Assembly: GCF_964019385.1 (NCBI RefSeq) | Contig: NC_088645.1 | Location: 34,845,720 to 34,909,719, forward strand | Reading direction: 5' to 3' | Origin: Sycon ciliatum | Taxonomy: Eukaryota; Porifera; Calcarea; Leucosolenida; Sycettidae | Length of the DNA: 64,000 bases | Shown here: piece after piece, positions 18,440 to 29,590 of the stretch | How the letters are laid out: the number at the start of each line of letters is the position of its first letter | Numbering within the stretch: position 1 is the stretch's first letter | Translations under genes and position numbers: made by a program | The notes under the pieces: model-generated | Databases searched by the model: none | What the model saw: only the letters and a program-made list of their open reading frames with translations | Told to the model about the DNA's origin: nothing

Positions 18440-19000
18440 ACGTTTATGTTGTATTTCTATTGCCTATACAGCAGATTTACTAAGCAAGAAATGCCTAGCA
18501 GTGGCGCCGTACAGAAAGATAGGAAGAATGTAGCATTTATAAAGGAGACGAATACATTCGGGTGACAAGTGGGAGCAGTGAGACATCAGGCAACGGATAG
18601 ATTTGCTAACTTTGTTGCATATAAAATCTACGTGAGAATTCCAGGACAATTGCGAGTCAAATACAACACCCAAATGTCTGTGCATATGTAGCCGAATCAA
18701 GTCCGGGAAGGGTAAATGTGGGAGAGTGTTCTAGTTGAGGGAGAAAGACTATTTCTGTTTTCAAGATATTGGTTTGTAGATGCCATGACAACATCCATTT
18801 ATGAACAACATTGATTCCATTCTGAAGCTTCGTACAGAGGTTTGCAATGTCAGCATCAAACTGAATAAGGGCTATGTCACCAGCAAAAAGTGACAAACCA
18901 TCGATACAGCCAGGTAGATCGTTTAAATACAACAAGAATAGTTTTTCTTTGTCTTCTTTCATGATTTTACATAACCAATTCTTCACCATATCTAGAATCT
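18440..19000 (-). pseudogene. decayed LINE reverse transcriptase fragment
   Basis: Minus-strand frames at 18657-18960 and 18464-18700 read as RT pieces: LSLFAGDIALIQ in place of the usual F/Y-A-D-D box, then a WMLSWHLQTNILKTE segment, then LGVVFDSQLSWNSHVDFICNK and LYKCYILPIFLYG. The pieces lie in two frames and the catalytic box is altered, so it is dead. 5' and 3' parts are absent. Confidence 0.7.
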
Positions 19001-19404
19001 TTATACTGCTGTGTTCTGTCGCTCTTTGTTTTGTCGGGCTGAGCTCTTGCAAGCTCTCGCTCTTGCGAGAGACTTTTTTTCCTTCAAAATGTTTCCCGAC
19101 AGACAATTTATTTGAATAAGCCAAAGGCATCTTTTGTGGAGTGGAGCAAGAATGACTCGTCCATCAGAGCAGGAACGTTCAACGGCATTGAAAAGCAACA
19201 ACAGAAAATTGCAATAATAAAAGATTTCGAACAATACATGCTTGACATCCTGGGACTGACGGAGCCCAGGATGAACGGAGCTAGCGCAGATACGTTGATC
19301 TACGACAACGGACTTGTTCTGTATAGTTCGGCTGATTCGTCGTCCAGAGCTGGACTGGAGTTGGTCTTCTCACCAACAAAAAACTAGTAAATAACGTGGA
19401 TCAG

Positions 19405-19830
19405 TCGGGGAAGTGAACTGCCTGAAAACAGAACCAATCGCCAGACCCACCAGGACTCGAACCTTGGACGTTGCTTGCAAAGAGCAATGCTCTAATCACC
19501 GAGCTATGGCACCAGGCTGAACCTAGTAAGCGCTGAAAAGTTTTTCACTCCAAAGGCAGCTCACAACTCGTGCTACACATACTGTTGGCCCTTGGGTGTT
19601 TTTCCCTCCCCCAGGGACCAACCACGGTCAGTTTCTGGACCCTACAAGAAGTGAAAGAAAGTGATTACTTTTTGAGTGGATTGGGAGAACTTCAAATTCA
19701 ACGGTTCTAGGTTTTCTAGGTTCTCTAGATTTTAGGCCTTCTAGGTTCAGCTTGGTCCCATTGCTCGGTGGTTAGAGCATTGCTCATGACAAGCAAGGTG
19801 CCCAATTCGAGTGACTGGAAATACTCTGCG
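19405..19830. repeat. tRNA-derived SINE pieces in opposite orientation
   Basis: A minus-strand copy (about 19405-19700) has the tRNA-like head with B box; a plus-strand head lies at about 19737-19820 (GCTCGGTGGTTAGAGCA as A box). Both are diverged from the best copies at 60.9-61.3 kb. The same arrangement recurs at 44.1-44.54 kb because the whole segment was duplicated. Confidence 0.75.
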
Positions 19831-19970
19831 GCACCTATAAACTCCAGCGGAACATTTGATGCTGTTGTCTTTGAGAAGGCATTGCCACGGTTGCCAGACT
19901 CTGGAGCTGGCACTGATGTCGTTACCACTCTGATCTCGCACACGATTATTATCATTATTATTATTATTTA

Positions 19971-20109
19971 CGAATTAGAGGTTGCGACTCTGGATGGCAG
20001 TCGTGAGTCAGTCAAGTGTCAAGCCGTCGGCGGAATAAAGCGAGCTCCAGTGTGGGAACAAACCCATTCCTAAACCAAAATCAACGCCTAGGTCGCAACC
20101 TCTATTTCG
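19971..20109. mobile_element. 139-bp MITE with TA target duplication, copy 1
   Basis: Terminal inverted repeats of the form CGAATTAGAGGTTGCGAC and GTCGCAACCTCTATTTCG, one end slightly diverged, flanked by TA on both sides. A TA duplication fits the Tc1/mariner superfamily. The paralogous copy at 44690 has near-perfect 19-bp ends. Confidence 0.7.
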
Positions 20110-20275
20110 TACTGTTGCGCCCAGCGCGGGCGTGCGACTAGCTGGTTTGGAGGTGAGAGCGTTGTGAATGACCAGGGTCCTCTACGTCTGTTCTCACCGT
20201 CCAGGAGCGATAATTGACTCACGCTGCTATCTGGTGTTCACGAGGTGTTTGTCGCGCTGGAAACTAGCGAATATT
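20110..20275. repeat. partial copy of the 45-kb hammerhead-bearing repeat, ribozyme absent
   Basis: Matches 44829-44985 (GGTTTGGAGGTGA, then CAGGAGCGATAA and CACGAGGTGTTTGTCGCGC) but switches to other sequence at about 20265, before the ribozyme segment. Confidence 0.7.
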
Positions 20276-20299
20276 TAACGGTGTTAGGTGCTGTCTAGC

Positions 20300-21240
20300 T
20301 AAGATGGAGGCAGAGAGTGGGAAGCCAAAGACAGTGCAGATCGCCCGATTCGCAATGCTAATAAGAGCGTTATAGATGGTCTGTCGCAGCAGTGCACGTA
20401 CGTATTGCTCGCGCGTACTCCAGGGTAGATTGGACAAATGCAAGATAGAAAGTTCGCTTGGCTCTAGCACCGAGAAGGTGACGGCAACGGCGAAAATCAT
20501 TGACCTTGGCACTAACTTTACTTCCAATGTTACTTACTTGCTGTTGAAACGACAGATGCTCATCTATCATGATGCCCAGGTACATGGCTTGCTGCGATTG
20601 CTGTATACGGCTGCTGCAGAACTGGAGGGCACAGTCTGCATGTACATTGGGTTTCAGTAGGAGTAGGAATTGTGTTTTGGATGGGTTCAGCTGCATTCCA
20701 CGGGCCTCCAGAAAGCTGCTCACCCGGGTCAAATCATGTTCCAAGGTCTCTTTGGCAGTGGAATGGGACGAATCAGCAGCGTAGATGTTGGTGTCATCTG
20801 CATACAGGAGGCAGAGGGATGACTGTAGGCAGGCTGGTAGGCGCCTGGTGTACACCGTGACCAGTGCTGGTCCCAGGACCGAGCCCTGAGGGACACCGCA
20901 ATTGGCCGTGTACGGGGTTCCAGGTGGTTGACGGAGGCATTTCACTTGCTGTGATCGGCTGTACAGATAGCTAGAGAACCATTGCAGAACAGTGCCTCCT
21001 ACTCCTCAGCGCTGCAGCTCCAGAAGGAACTTACCATGCAGGACACAGTCAAAGGCTTAGCTGAGGTCGAGGAATGATACAGCCACCACGTTGCTGGAGT
21101 CCAGTGATCGCTGCCAACTGTCAATGCATAGTGCCAGTGCGTCACGGCATGAATGACAGGAGCGATATGCGAACACTTCGTGATAGTGAAGCTCAGTTCA
21201 GCTTCCCATTCAGGCAAAGCGCTTGATACAAACATGGGAG
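20300..21240 (-). pseudogene. dead LINE reverse transcriptase, copy 1
   Basis: Frame 20370-20945 holds GVPQGSVLGPA and LLYADDTNIYAA, followed by QLNPSKTQFLL and a thumb-like region. Upstream RT sequence continues to about 21240 with in-frame stops, including one inside the palm motif region (DLS-stop-AFD). The copy at 47675-48560 shares the same stops, so the element was already dead when the segment was duplicated. AP-endonuclease-type clade by sequence feel. Confidence 0.8.
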
Positions 21241-21389
21241 TATAGCAGGGGATACGCTCTCTCCCATTATGTATAATGTCCATGCTGAGGGATCCATGCG
21301 CCATATTGCTCCTATGTTATCGCACGTAAACACAAAACACAGTCAGAAAAGCTAGCAGATGATCACGAGCATATTCATACCGATGTTAA

Positions 21390-22470
21390 TTGGGACTTAG
21401 AGCACTTCACGAAATATGCCACACAGTCAAGTAGACCAATTTGGTAACCGAACGTTTTTGTTCCCTTCTCATCATGGCCAGGGCGTCACACACCGTACGA
21501 CTACTGCGACCATGGTCACATACCACTTTGTTGCTAGTGTTGGAGTGTTGCTAGTGTTGGAGCATTTATTATCACAAAACGGGCAGATAATGAAGATCTC
21601 CTCACGAATATTGCCAAAAGAGGCAAGAGTTATGGCGGGAATACAAGATTGGTCAGTGTGATCGTGAAGAAGCTGCTGCCCTGGATGCGTCATTCGCATC
21701 ATGTTCAGGTAGCACGCCAGTCTCCGGACCCAACGTTCCCGAAAAGCGCTGTGTGAGCGCAGAGAAAGCCTGACACACACTCACCTGCAGAACGTATTGC
21801 CAGTGTGGAGCAGCACGATGGTTAATGTCGCAGCCATCTAGTGAAACATCCTCGACACAAATCCAGTTCAGTGAAACATATATTACCTCCTCGAAACAAA
21901 TCCAGTCTGAGGGGAACGCTCGTTGTCATCTTCCGTCAAAAGGACGCGGAAAGGTCCCAGTACAGTCGTCCAGCAAGGCTGTGTTGTTGGTAATGTTGGA
22001 GCATCAACTGGGAACAAAACCAATGTGTGTGGAGGATTTGCCAGGGATAGCCCGGAACAAATAGGGTCTATAACAATGATCTCCGTCAAATCTGAAATTG
22101 AGATGGCTGCCAAGCCTGAAACTTGTATATCTCCCAAGCCTGAACCAGTGATTGTAGCAGGCAGAGATGTGAACTGTTCGCCACCATTATTGCCTAGTAG
22201 GCTAGACAAAGTAAACCATAGAAGCGCGTTGCAGAGAACGTCGTTTCCAGCCAGTGGGTCAAGTGCCTCCCAGACGAGAAAGATTTCCTAATCCATTTGC
22301 TTTGCAGACTTTCAGAGTGCTCTAGTCGGTCTTATGAAGGAGGTACACGCCAAGATCAAGACTTTGCAAAGAGATGAGTCAAAACGCTTGTCAGGTAAGG
22401 TAGCGTGGTGCCTAACTGTGTAGCCTAAGCTAAGCCAGACAGTCCACTGACCCGGATCAACGTGGTAATC
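21390..22470 (+). pseudogene. decayed copy of the multi-copy repeat gene
   Basis: Pieces match the third exon of the family at 42.2 kb: GAAGAAGCTGCTGCCCTGG near 21666, a STSSKQIQSEGNARCHLPSK-type stretch near 21890, and an FQSALVGLMKEVHAK segment near 22310 ending at a splice-donor-like TCAG-GTAAGG at 22390. Frames are interrupted. A close paralogue lies at 48710-49713. Confidence 0.65.
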
Positions 22471-22836
22471 AGAGGCCAGATAAGAAGCCAAAGAGACTCG
22501 TAATTCTCAATTATTCATTATCGGTTGCAAATATGGCATTTGTATTGTATTCTGTTTTATTATTTTACTTGGGCATTCCCAACAGATCCTAAGGTCTTCT
22601 TACAGGGTACCCAAGATGAATGAAATTCTTAAGTTCCTGGCGCAATCAATTCGGGATGATTTGTGCGAAGGGATTCGGGAAGCGCATCTGGTGAGTTCTT
22701 TATCGTTGTTTCTTTTCCTGACTTCTTCAGTCAGTTATGAATCTCAACAGTGTCCCTGCCCTCCCACCCTTCATTTCTGTGCACTTTATTATTGAGTCGG
22801 GTGGAGAGCCAAGGATTAATTTATAAAAAATATAAA
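22470..22836 (+). other. possible downstream exon of the repeat gene family
   Basis: After a pyrimidine-rich TTCTTACAG, the stretch 22607-22690 reads open in one frame (MNEILKFLAQSIRDDLC) and ends at CTG-GTGAGT, a good donor. Its phase does not fit the donor at 22390, so this may be decayed. The rest of the interval shows nothing else. Confidence 0.3.
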
Positions 22837-23060
22837 GGACCAAGGAACTACAAGTTACGCTATAATGTCCACTAACACCACCAGTTACTAAACAGTCAGC
22901 TAATGCGATAACACTGCCTGACACTGACCGACGGGACTAACGTTCTACAACTAACTGGCTAACAGTGCTAGCATACCTTGGATGCGCACTCTAACAGCCT
23001 TCCAACTAACTTTTACTTGCAGGGTTCTGTTTTAGAGAAATAACATAAGGAGTGTTGGAG
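22837..23060. repeat. ACCAAGGAACTACAAGTTAC repeat, copy 1
   Basis: A non-coding repeat also seen at 36238-36430 and 36855-37165, with internal steps such as CAGTTACTAAACA and ACTAACTGGCTAACAG and an end near GGAGTGTTGGAGTGCGC. Confidence 0.75.
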
Positions 23061-24490
23061 TGCGCGTCCAAGATTAGATATCACGCACAGCGCATGAACT
23101 TGTCGTAGTGGGTTGACGCGGCGGAGCCAAGAAAAGGAGTTGTAATATATCATTATTTAAGTACTCCGGTGACAAAAATTATTTTCGTAGATCTGCTCTG
23201 TTTCGGTCGAATTTGGACAGAATGATCTTTGTAGCAACTTTCGTTACTCGAACCCGGACAGTTGAAATCTCACGAATCTTAGTTGTGAGCAACCTCTCTA
23301 ATGAAATGAACATTACTTACGTGATGCCCAGGTTGGTCATTGTCGCTTTGGTCCCACCAATACTTTCATTCCGAACTACGTGTTGCTGACAAGTCGACTG
23401 CGAAAGGTCTCTTGTTGGAAGGTGTCGCTAAGACCCAGTTAGTCGTAGCATAAACTACAATGATCGCGGGGAGATAAAACAGCGGCACTACGGAGACTTC
23501 CAAAGCTAAAATAATGCTTGGCATTCGTAGCGTGGCTGGTGAAGAGTGTCTGTACTGTCACTGTATGCACGAGCCGTAGATCTACTCTACACATGCTGTA
23601 GATGTACAGGAAACCTAGTCTCGTACAATAGTACACGAACGGATAGTACAGAAGTAATACTGCACAACTCAACACTAAACCAAACTGTCTTCTTGTTGAC
23701 TCCTTCGCTTGTTAAAATGATCTGCCAGAAGCCTAGTTTCCACCCTCGATTTTAATACCACGGTTGACTTGTGGACCCGAGTTCGTGCAAGGCGCGCATG
23801 ATACAGTACTCATTGTTAGCATTTAGCCGTTCACGCTATTTTCGACGGTCGGTGTGTAGAGGGCGAGTCTACTGTTTTTGATGTCTTTTCGAGACACGGA
23901 TAGCAATTCGTCTTCTGAGTCCTGACTCCTTGTGGAAAAATTGAAATGCAAAATGCGGCCAAATCTTATCAAAATGCATATCATGTGAAATGTTTCTAGC
24001 CAAGTAGCGTTTGCGCAGAGCATCATTCAGGGTTTCAACCTGACTCCTAGAGTATCTCCGTTTAAAATATGCAAATAATCGACGTGGAGACAACAATTTT
24101 ATAATAGCAATAAAGAGAACAAATTCTGCAGTCATCGCCACACTACAACGAAGTCATGAAAGTTTACCAGAATTAATTTTCTTGTCACATTCATCAGTGG
24201 AAAGTCGTGACTGAAGAGTAACCATGCTGAACAATGATTAAATATACATTCAATGATGCGAGAACAAAATACAGTGCCAAAATAGAATGAGGGAAGGTGA
24301 GACAATAGAAGTGAAGTGAGAGCTAAGTGCAACGGCGGGTGAGAAACTTATAATTATAACGCTAAAACTGTGTAGTGAGACAAACAATCATGCTGTGCAC
24401 CTACGAAAACAATTTTAACGCAACTACATGTTTCTTCTGCTTACAAAGATCAGGCTTATGCAAACGAATACAAACAGCCTCAAGTACTTT
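23060..24490. repeat. diverged non-coding repeat block
   Basis: 23100-23470 matches 37210-37470 plus 38562-38700, the two sides of a MITE insertion. 23470-23990 matches 27390-27900, 38700-38990 and 54560-54740. 24000-24490 shows no copies or coding signal that I can see. Confidence 0.7.
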
Positions 24491-24597
24491 CAACTGACTA
24501 GCATACCGCGTGCACGACAAAGAACAGAAAAACTAAAATCATCATACACCTGCAGACATTTAGGGTGAGACAACAAGTGAAGAAAAACGGCAGACTT

Positions 24598-24712
24598 CTT
24601 ACGATCACAATCACCATCTGATTCCTCATCTCCAACAACCGCAACCTCGTCCTCCGTCTCATCTCCCAACTCGTCCTCAGTGTCGTCCTCCGTGTCATTA
24701 TTCTCATTAGTT
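24598..24712 (-). other. possible acidic exon
   Basis: On the minus strand the stretch reads Glu/Asp/Thr-rich (NDTEDDTEDELGDETEDE) and ends at GATC-GTAAGAAG, a donor-like step. It could be an exon of an acidic protein or simple-sequence chance. No partner exon found. Confidence 0.25.
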
Positions 24713-24890
24713 TCTGGACCCTACAAGAAGTGAAAGAAAGTGATTACTTTCTGAAAGGATTGGGAGGACTTCAAATTCAAAGGTTCTAGGTTTTCTAGGT
24801 TCTCTGGGCTTTAGGCTTTCTAGATTCAGCCTGGTCCCATAGCTCGATGGTTAGAGCATTGCTCATGACAAGCAAGGTCCCGAGTTAGGG
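24712..24890 (+). repeat. tRNA-derived SINE piece
   Basis: Contains the SINE body (TTTCTGGACCCTACAAGAAG) and a plus-strand tRNA-like head at about 24830-24885 (CCCATAGCTCGATGGTTAGA), ending abruptly at the RTE-like fragment. Confidence 0.75.
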
Positions 24891-24898
24891 ATTTCAGG

Positions 24899-25471
24899 AT
24901 GGAACTTGCCTCTCGCGTGTTTGGCCGGCTGTACGCCCTATGGCTGCGTAGAGATAAAGTAGCGGAGAAGACACGCTTACGCCTGTACAATGCTATCGTA
25001 CTGCCGACATTCCTGTACAATTGCGAGACCTGGGGATTATCGTCAACAGCAATGGCCAAGGCAGACGCATTCCACTGGCGTCAAATGCGATCACTACTTG
25101 GAGTACGATACCCAGACACAATCTCAAACGACGACCTATACCGCAGAACCAAGAGCAACCCTATATCAGACACAGTTGCATGTAGGCGACTACGAATGAC
25201 CGGTCAGGTGCTTCGGATGGACACGGACACGCCACCGCAAGTAGCCATGAGCGGCTATTTTAACAAGGGCAACAAAGCACCTCGTGGACGACCAAGGTTG
25301 ACACTGGTCACAAGTCTGGTCGCTCAGCTGAATAAGCTGGGTGTGACAATGAAGACCATGGAAGACCTTTCCAGGTGCCGACAACAAGCAGCAGACAAGA
25401 CAGACTGGAAGCAACTGTGCAGCTCGACACCCGAAGAGAAATCAGTATCAGCAGCTACTACACCTAGCTGA
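24899..25471 (+). pseudogene. RTE-like LINE fragment, C-terminal domain only
   Basis: 190 codons open from the ATG at 24899. LYNAIVLPTFLYNCETWGLS and then the DDLYRRTKSN and RRLRMTGQVLRMD segments are the region downstream of RT in RTE-type and related elements. The RT palm is missing, so it is a 5'-truncated remnant. A short 3' tail follows to about 25550 with an ATTATT end. Confidence 0.75.
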
Positions 25472-25559
25472 TGATGCTCACAAGATAGAAGCGGAAAAAA
25501 CAAAGAATTTCTTTATTTAGTGCTCTACTACGCGAAATGTGCTATAATTATTATTATTA

Positions 25560-25970
25560 TTTGTACGAAAGGTTTGCTCCCCACACCGGAGCTCGCGCTA
25601 TTCCGCCGACTTTACTTGACACTTGACTGACTCACGACTGCCATCCAGAGCACACGAGAAGTCCATCGAACCTTCGACTCGGCAAACCTGCAAGAAAGCA
25701 CCACTCCCTGCTCAATACACAGTGTTTCGGGGAATTCACCCCTCATCAGTTGAGCTTGAGTAGGCTGAGGAAGATTGTGCCTGAAGAGCAACACTTATAT
25801 TATAGTGCTCTCCAGGCACAAACATCACCAGGGATACAAATTTACAGAGACGCTCCGCTTCCAGCGCGACAAACACCTCGTGAACACCAGATAGTAGCGT
25901 GAGTCAGTGTCGCTCCTGGACGGTAACCTTTCTTACAAATCATCGCCGAAGTCGCAACCACTACTTCGTA
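25560..25970 (-). repeat. hammerhead-bearing repeat, type C, copy 1
   Basis: Inverted relative to the copy at 44700-45275. Shares the TTTGCTCCCCACACCGG edge, the ribozyme at 25710-25755, the CCTCAGCCTACTCAAG flank and the far end with CAACCACTACTTCGTA. No coding frame. Confidence 0.75.
25710..25755 (-). ncRNA. hammerhead ribozyme, type C, complete fold
   Basis: Read on the minus strand: stem I GCTCAA / TTGAGC (perfect 6 bp), core CTGATGA, stem II GGGG / CCCC with loop TGAATT, core GAAA, short stem III CA-CTG-TG, and the TA before the cleavage point followed by stem I. Every conserved core base is present. Short stem III is typical of hammerheads in Penelope-like elements and related retroelements. 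Confidence 0.85.
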
Positions 25971-25974
25971 TTAT

Positions 25975-26252
25975 TATTTCTCCTTTATTCACTTCTTTCG
26001 AAGGCGATAAGCCAGACCCACCGGGAAATATTTCCATGGGTGGGACAGCAAAAAGAAAGTGAAAAAACAAAAACAAAAATAAATAAATAAATAAAACCTA
26101 AAAACCAAAGGGACAAGAACTAGTTGAAGGAAGAGGAAGAAAGGAAAGAAACTCAATCCGAACTCCAACATCAAAACAATAATAAAGAATTTGCAGCGAC
26201 AGGCAAAATACATCAACCAATGAAGGGAGTAGTAACAAAGGAAATATCAATA
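25975..26252 (-). mobile_element. R2/NeSL-like LINE, 3' UTR-only copy
   Basis: Near-identical reverse complement of 57336-57600, the 3' UTR of the LINE at 56.2 kb. The 5' side is cut at about 26252, where an ATT microsatellite begins. Extreme 5' truncation of this sort is usual for target-primed retrotransposition. Confidence 0.8.
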
Positions 26253-26283
<31 letters not shown>

Positions 26284-26285
26284 TT
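26250..26285. repeat. ATT microsatellite
   Basis: Uninterrupted TTA/ATT triplets at the truncation point of the LINE tail. Confidence 0.95.
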
Positions 26286-26319
26286 TAGTTAAGCTCCGTA
26301 TGAAGACATCCAAGAAGAA

Positions 26320-26363
26320 GATTGCCGGATGAGTCCAGCGGGGACGAAACGTACGTCGCAATC
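26320..26363 (+). ncRNA. hammerhead ribozyme, type A, one core change
   Basis: Stem I GATTGC / GCAATC (perfect), core CGGATGA (consensus CTGATGA, one change at 26327), stem II GTCC / GGAC with loop AGCGG (perfect), core GAAA, stem III CG-TA-CG, TC before the cleavage point. The core change would likely disable it. The copy at 29916 has an intact core. Confidence 0.8.
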
Positions 26364-26391
26364 GAGCTATGTCGTTGCTGTGTCATCATCT

Positions 26392-26515
26392 ACAGTCAAC
26401 TTCGCTTATAACGACACTCGGCGAGGCATCAGCAAAGTTTCGTTATTCACTAAGTGACGTTATACCCGAAGTCTCATTATGTATTTGTAATTTTTGGGTA
26501 GTCTGCCGCCTTAAT
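26392..26515 (-). mobile_element. pogo/Tigger-like MITE fragment joined to a TTAA-element end
   Basis: 26392-26488 matches the right half of the complete MITE at 59692-59879 (ACAGTCAACTTCGCTTATAA). It is followed by TTTTGGGTAGTCTGCCGCCTTAA, the terminal repeat of the TTAA element at 28019, in opposite orientation. Confidence 0.7.
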
Positions 26516-27200
26516 TGGGACTTAGAGCACTTCAACAAATATGCCACACAGTCAAGTAAGCCAATTTGGTAACCGAACGTTTTTGTTCCCTTCTCATCAT
26601 GGCCAGGGCGTCACACACCGTACGACCACTGCGACCATGGTCACATACCACTTTACGTCCAGGAGGGTCCACCCAATTCATCCCAAAAAGCTATAAAAAA
26701 TTCAAGGATCTTCAGACTTCGGACAAAATATCACAGCTTTCATTGCTAGGAAAATATTTGGTTCAGACTTGATGCCTAGCAGCTAGATATTGCTCAATAC
26801 TCCAGGCGGCTATCAATAGCAATAGGCGGATGGAGTTATGGGTAAAGACAACCAGACGATGGATTCCTCACGGACGCATTCACTGCAAACTTGACGGAAA
26901 CAGCTAAGGCTTGTTGTTGTTGTTGTGAAACATCTATTACCTCCTCAAGACATATCCAGTCTGAGGGGAACGCTCGTCATCATCTTCCGTCAAAAGGACG
27001 CGGAAGGGTCCGAGTATAATTTTCGGGAAAGGCAGTTGTTGCTAGTGTTGGACCATGTATTTTCACAAAACTGGCAGATAATGAAGATCTCCTCACGAAT
27101 ATTGCCAAAAGAGGCAAGAGTTTTGGCGGGAATACAAGATTGTTTCTTTGTGCCATCTTCAATAGGTCCGTCAAATACAGTAGTAGTAGGTTTTTCATTT
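26516..27200 (+). repeat. fragments of the multi-copy gene repeat
   Basis: 26516-26660 matches 21390-21530 and 48715-48850. 26930-27160 matches parts of 21560-21950, with joins that differ from the other copies. Frames are short and interrupted. The interval 26660-26930 has no recognised content. Confidence 0.6.
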
Positions 27201-27379
27201 TGACCCGACGAGACCATACGACGCTTGCAGATCACAGCACGAACAGTTCACCAGCCACACTCTACGAAAGCAAGTAGTAGTACTCCTGACAAGTCTTGTT
27301 TCGTTCCATAGAGATAATAACGGGGAACTCACCAGAGGAGAAGCAGTTGTTAAATGAAGGGGTTTAGCTGAATAATGCT

Positions 27380-27900
27380 ATTTTATGAAACAGCGGCACT
27401 ACGGAGACTTCCAAAGCTAAAATAATGGTTGGAATTCGTAGCGTGGCTGGTGAAGAGTGTCTGTACTGTCACTGTATGCATGGGCCGTAGATCTACTCTA
27501 CACACGCTGTAGATGTACAGGATTGAAAACTAGTCTCGTACACGAGTACACGCACGGATAGTACAGAAGTAATACTGCACAACTCAACACTAAACCAAAC
27601 TGTCTTCTTGTTGACTCCTTCGCTTGTGAAAATGATCTGCCAGAAGCCTAGTTTCCACCCTCGATTTTAATACCACGGTTGACTTGTGGACCCGAGTTCG
27701 TGCAAGGCGCGCATGATACAGTACTCATGGTTAGCATTTTGCAGTTCACGCTATTTTCGACGGTCGGTGTGCAGAGGGAGAGTCTACTGTTTTTGATGTC
27801 TTTTCGAGACACGGTTAGCAGCTCGGCTTCTGAGTCCTGACTCCTTGTGGAAAAATTGAAATGCAAAATGCGGCCAAATCTTATCAAAATGCATATCGTC
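27380..27900. repeat. copy of the 23.5-kb repeat
   Basis: Matches 23476-23990 closely, including the GAAGAGTGTCTGTACTGTCA step. It ends at an AT-rich stretch (27900-28018) with nothing recognised. Confidence 0.75.
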
Positions 27901-28018
27901 TTTTTTATGCTTTTTTAAAATTTTCTAAAAAAATCAATTTTTTAGCCAAACCGCGGGAAAAATGGGTTCATTACCATGACAACAAAATGGCGACGATTTT
28001 TTTTGAAGAGTATAACGT

Positions 28019-29071
28019 TTAAGGTGGCAGACTACCCAAAAATTCGCTGAAAAATTGAATTTGTAAATTCATATTGAGTGCAACATCAGTTGAAAGAGCA
28101 TGAATAGCTGCAAATTCTCTGAAAATTGTGTCCCTATCTGACCAGCCGTTCAAGAGTTATGGCCGAAAATGTGCCCTTGCAAGGAAAGATTTTTTTGTTG
28201 CATGCTGTCATTTGTTGGCAGCACTGTATTTGAATGTGAGCAGACCGTGCGCAACTTGTCGTATTATGGAAACACGCGAAAGTGTGCAGAATTTTGTCCC
28301 AAGTCCAAAAAAGTCCAAAAAATCACGTTAAAAAAACACGTATTGGGCTGCACGGCGGCGGGCGAAGCCCGCCGCCGTGCAGCAGGACTTTTGCCAGCAC
28401 CCTCGTGACGTTGCAGATATGTGGCTTGATTATTGCAGTTGACGTTGATTTAGTGACTTTGGCAAGTTTGAGTCGTGTCAAGAAGTCAGGTAGGATTCAG
28501 TACTAGGCAGTAGTGAAACGTGAGTGGCAGTCTTTGCCGGTTTCTGAGGGCATCCTGGATTTGGTGTGCAGCGCTGTGGAAATGGCTTGCTGTGGAGGTC
28601 CCAGCACTGGATGTTGTATCAAAGGTACGACCTCGTAGCACACCCTAAACCTAAAAAATTCAAAAATTGACTTGGGTCTGTGGGAGTCCGCGAGAGAACG
28701 CCCACTCGTTCCGTTGTGACAGATTCCAGGGCCACGTTGAGGGGCCCTACCCCACCACCCATGGCTGCTTCTGGACTTGTTTTAGGTTTGGGTCCCGCGC
28801 ACGGACAGAATGGGCACGAAAATGTGAAAAAAATGTAAATGCATTTGTTTGGCTCCTGGGTGGCTCGCACACCGTGGCACTATGCCGGAAATTTGAGTTT
28901 TTCCGGCCTGGAAAGCCTGTCAGTGAGGCGCAAGAACTTGTAAATCATGTCCTGAGGGCCAGCATAGTGGCAGGAGTGTGTGGTCAAAATTTCACTCAAA
29001 TCCACTGAGAAACGCCAAAGTTACGGTCAATTGAATGCCATATGAAATTTATGGGTAGGCTGCCCCCTTAA
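28019..29071. mobile_element. non-autonomous DNA transposon with TTAA target duplication
   Basis: Left end TTAA-GGTGGCAGACTACCCA; right end ATGGGTAGGCTGCCCCC-TTAA. The ends are imperfect inverted repeats of about 20 bp flanked by TTAA at 28019-28022 and 29068-29071. TTAA fits piggyBac or Kolobok. No transposase frame inside; the interior holds a 17-bp GC-rich hairpin. Confidence 0.75.
28347..28383. repeat. 17-bp perfect stem with GAA loop
   Basis: GCTGCACGGCGGCGGGC, a GAA triloop, then the exact reverse complement. GC-rich and unlike its AT-rich surroundings. Confidence 0.9.
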
Positions 29072-29237
29072 GGTGGCAGACTACCCAAAAATTCGCTGAA
29101 AAATCGAATTTGTAAATTCATATTGAGTGCAACATCAGTTGAAAGAGCATGAATAGCTGCAAATTCTCTGAAAATTGTGTCCCTATCTGACCAGCCGTTC
29201 AAGAGTTATGGCCGAAAATGTGCCCTTGCAGCGGGAT
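29068..29237. mobile_element. left-end fragment of a second TTAA element
   Basis: Shares the TTAA at 29068 with the right end of the full element and repeats its first ~170 bp almost exactly, then switches to the gene-family promoter segment at about 29238. Confidence 0.75.
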
Positions 29238-29349
29238 ACGGTGATCTTGCTCCTTTCTATTGCTTGCACGTACATGTACGCTCAGATTCTAAGCGTCGCG
29301 GATCGATCGTGAAGCCCTTTCCTGTTGTTTACCCACGCCTAAAACCTGG

Positions 29350-29356
29350 TATAAAG
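29350..29356 (+). promoter_or_regulatory. TATA box of repeat gene, copy 1
   Basis: TATAAAG in CCTGGTATAAAGGTGAGCGC, identical to the context at 39457. It lies about 240 bp upstream of the exon 1 ATG. Confidence 0.5.
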
Positions 29357-29590
29357 GTGAGCGCGGAAGCTAGCCTGCTCGCAGTTACGTTACGCAAGTC
29401 AGTAGTGAAGAAGAAATCGGTTCCGTTTGTTGTTGATTCAATACTAGCTCTTTACAGTTCTGACCTGTAGTTTCATAACACAAGTTTTCTTGTAGATCGA
29501 CAGCGTGTATAGAGCTGATCTTCGTGCACTTTGCTATTAATTTTGAGAAAGTTGTTTAGCAGACCCTCTGTCAGCACCAGGTATTTCGAA

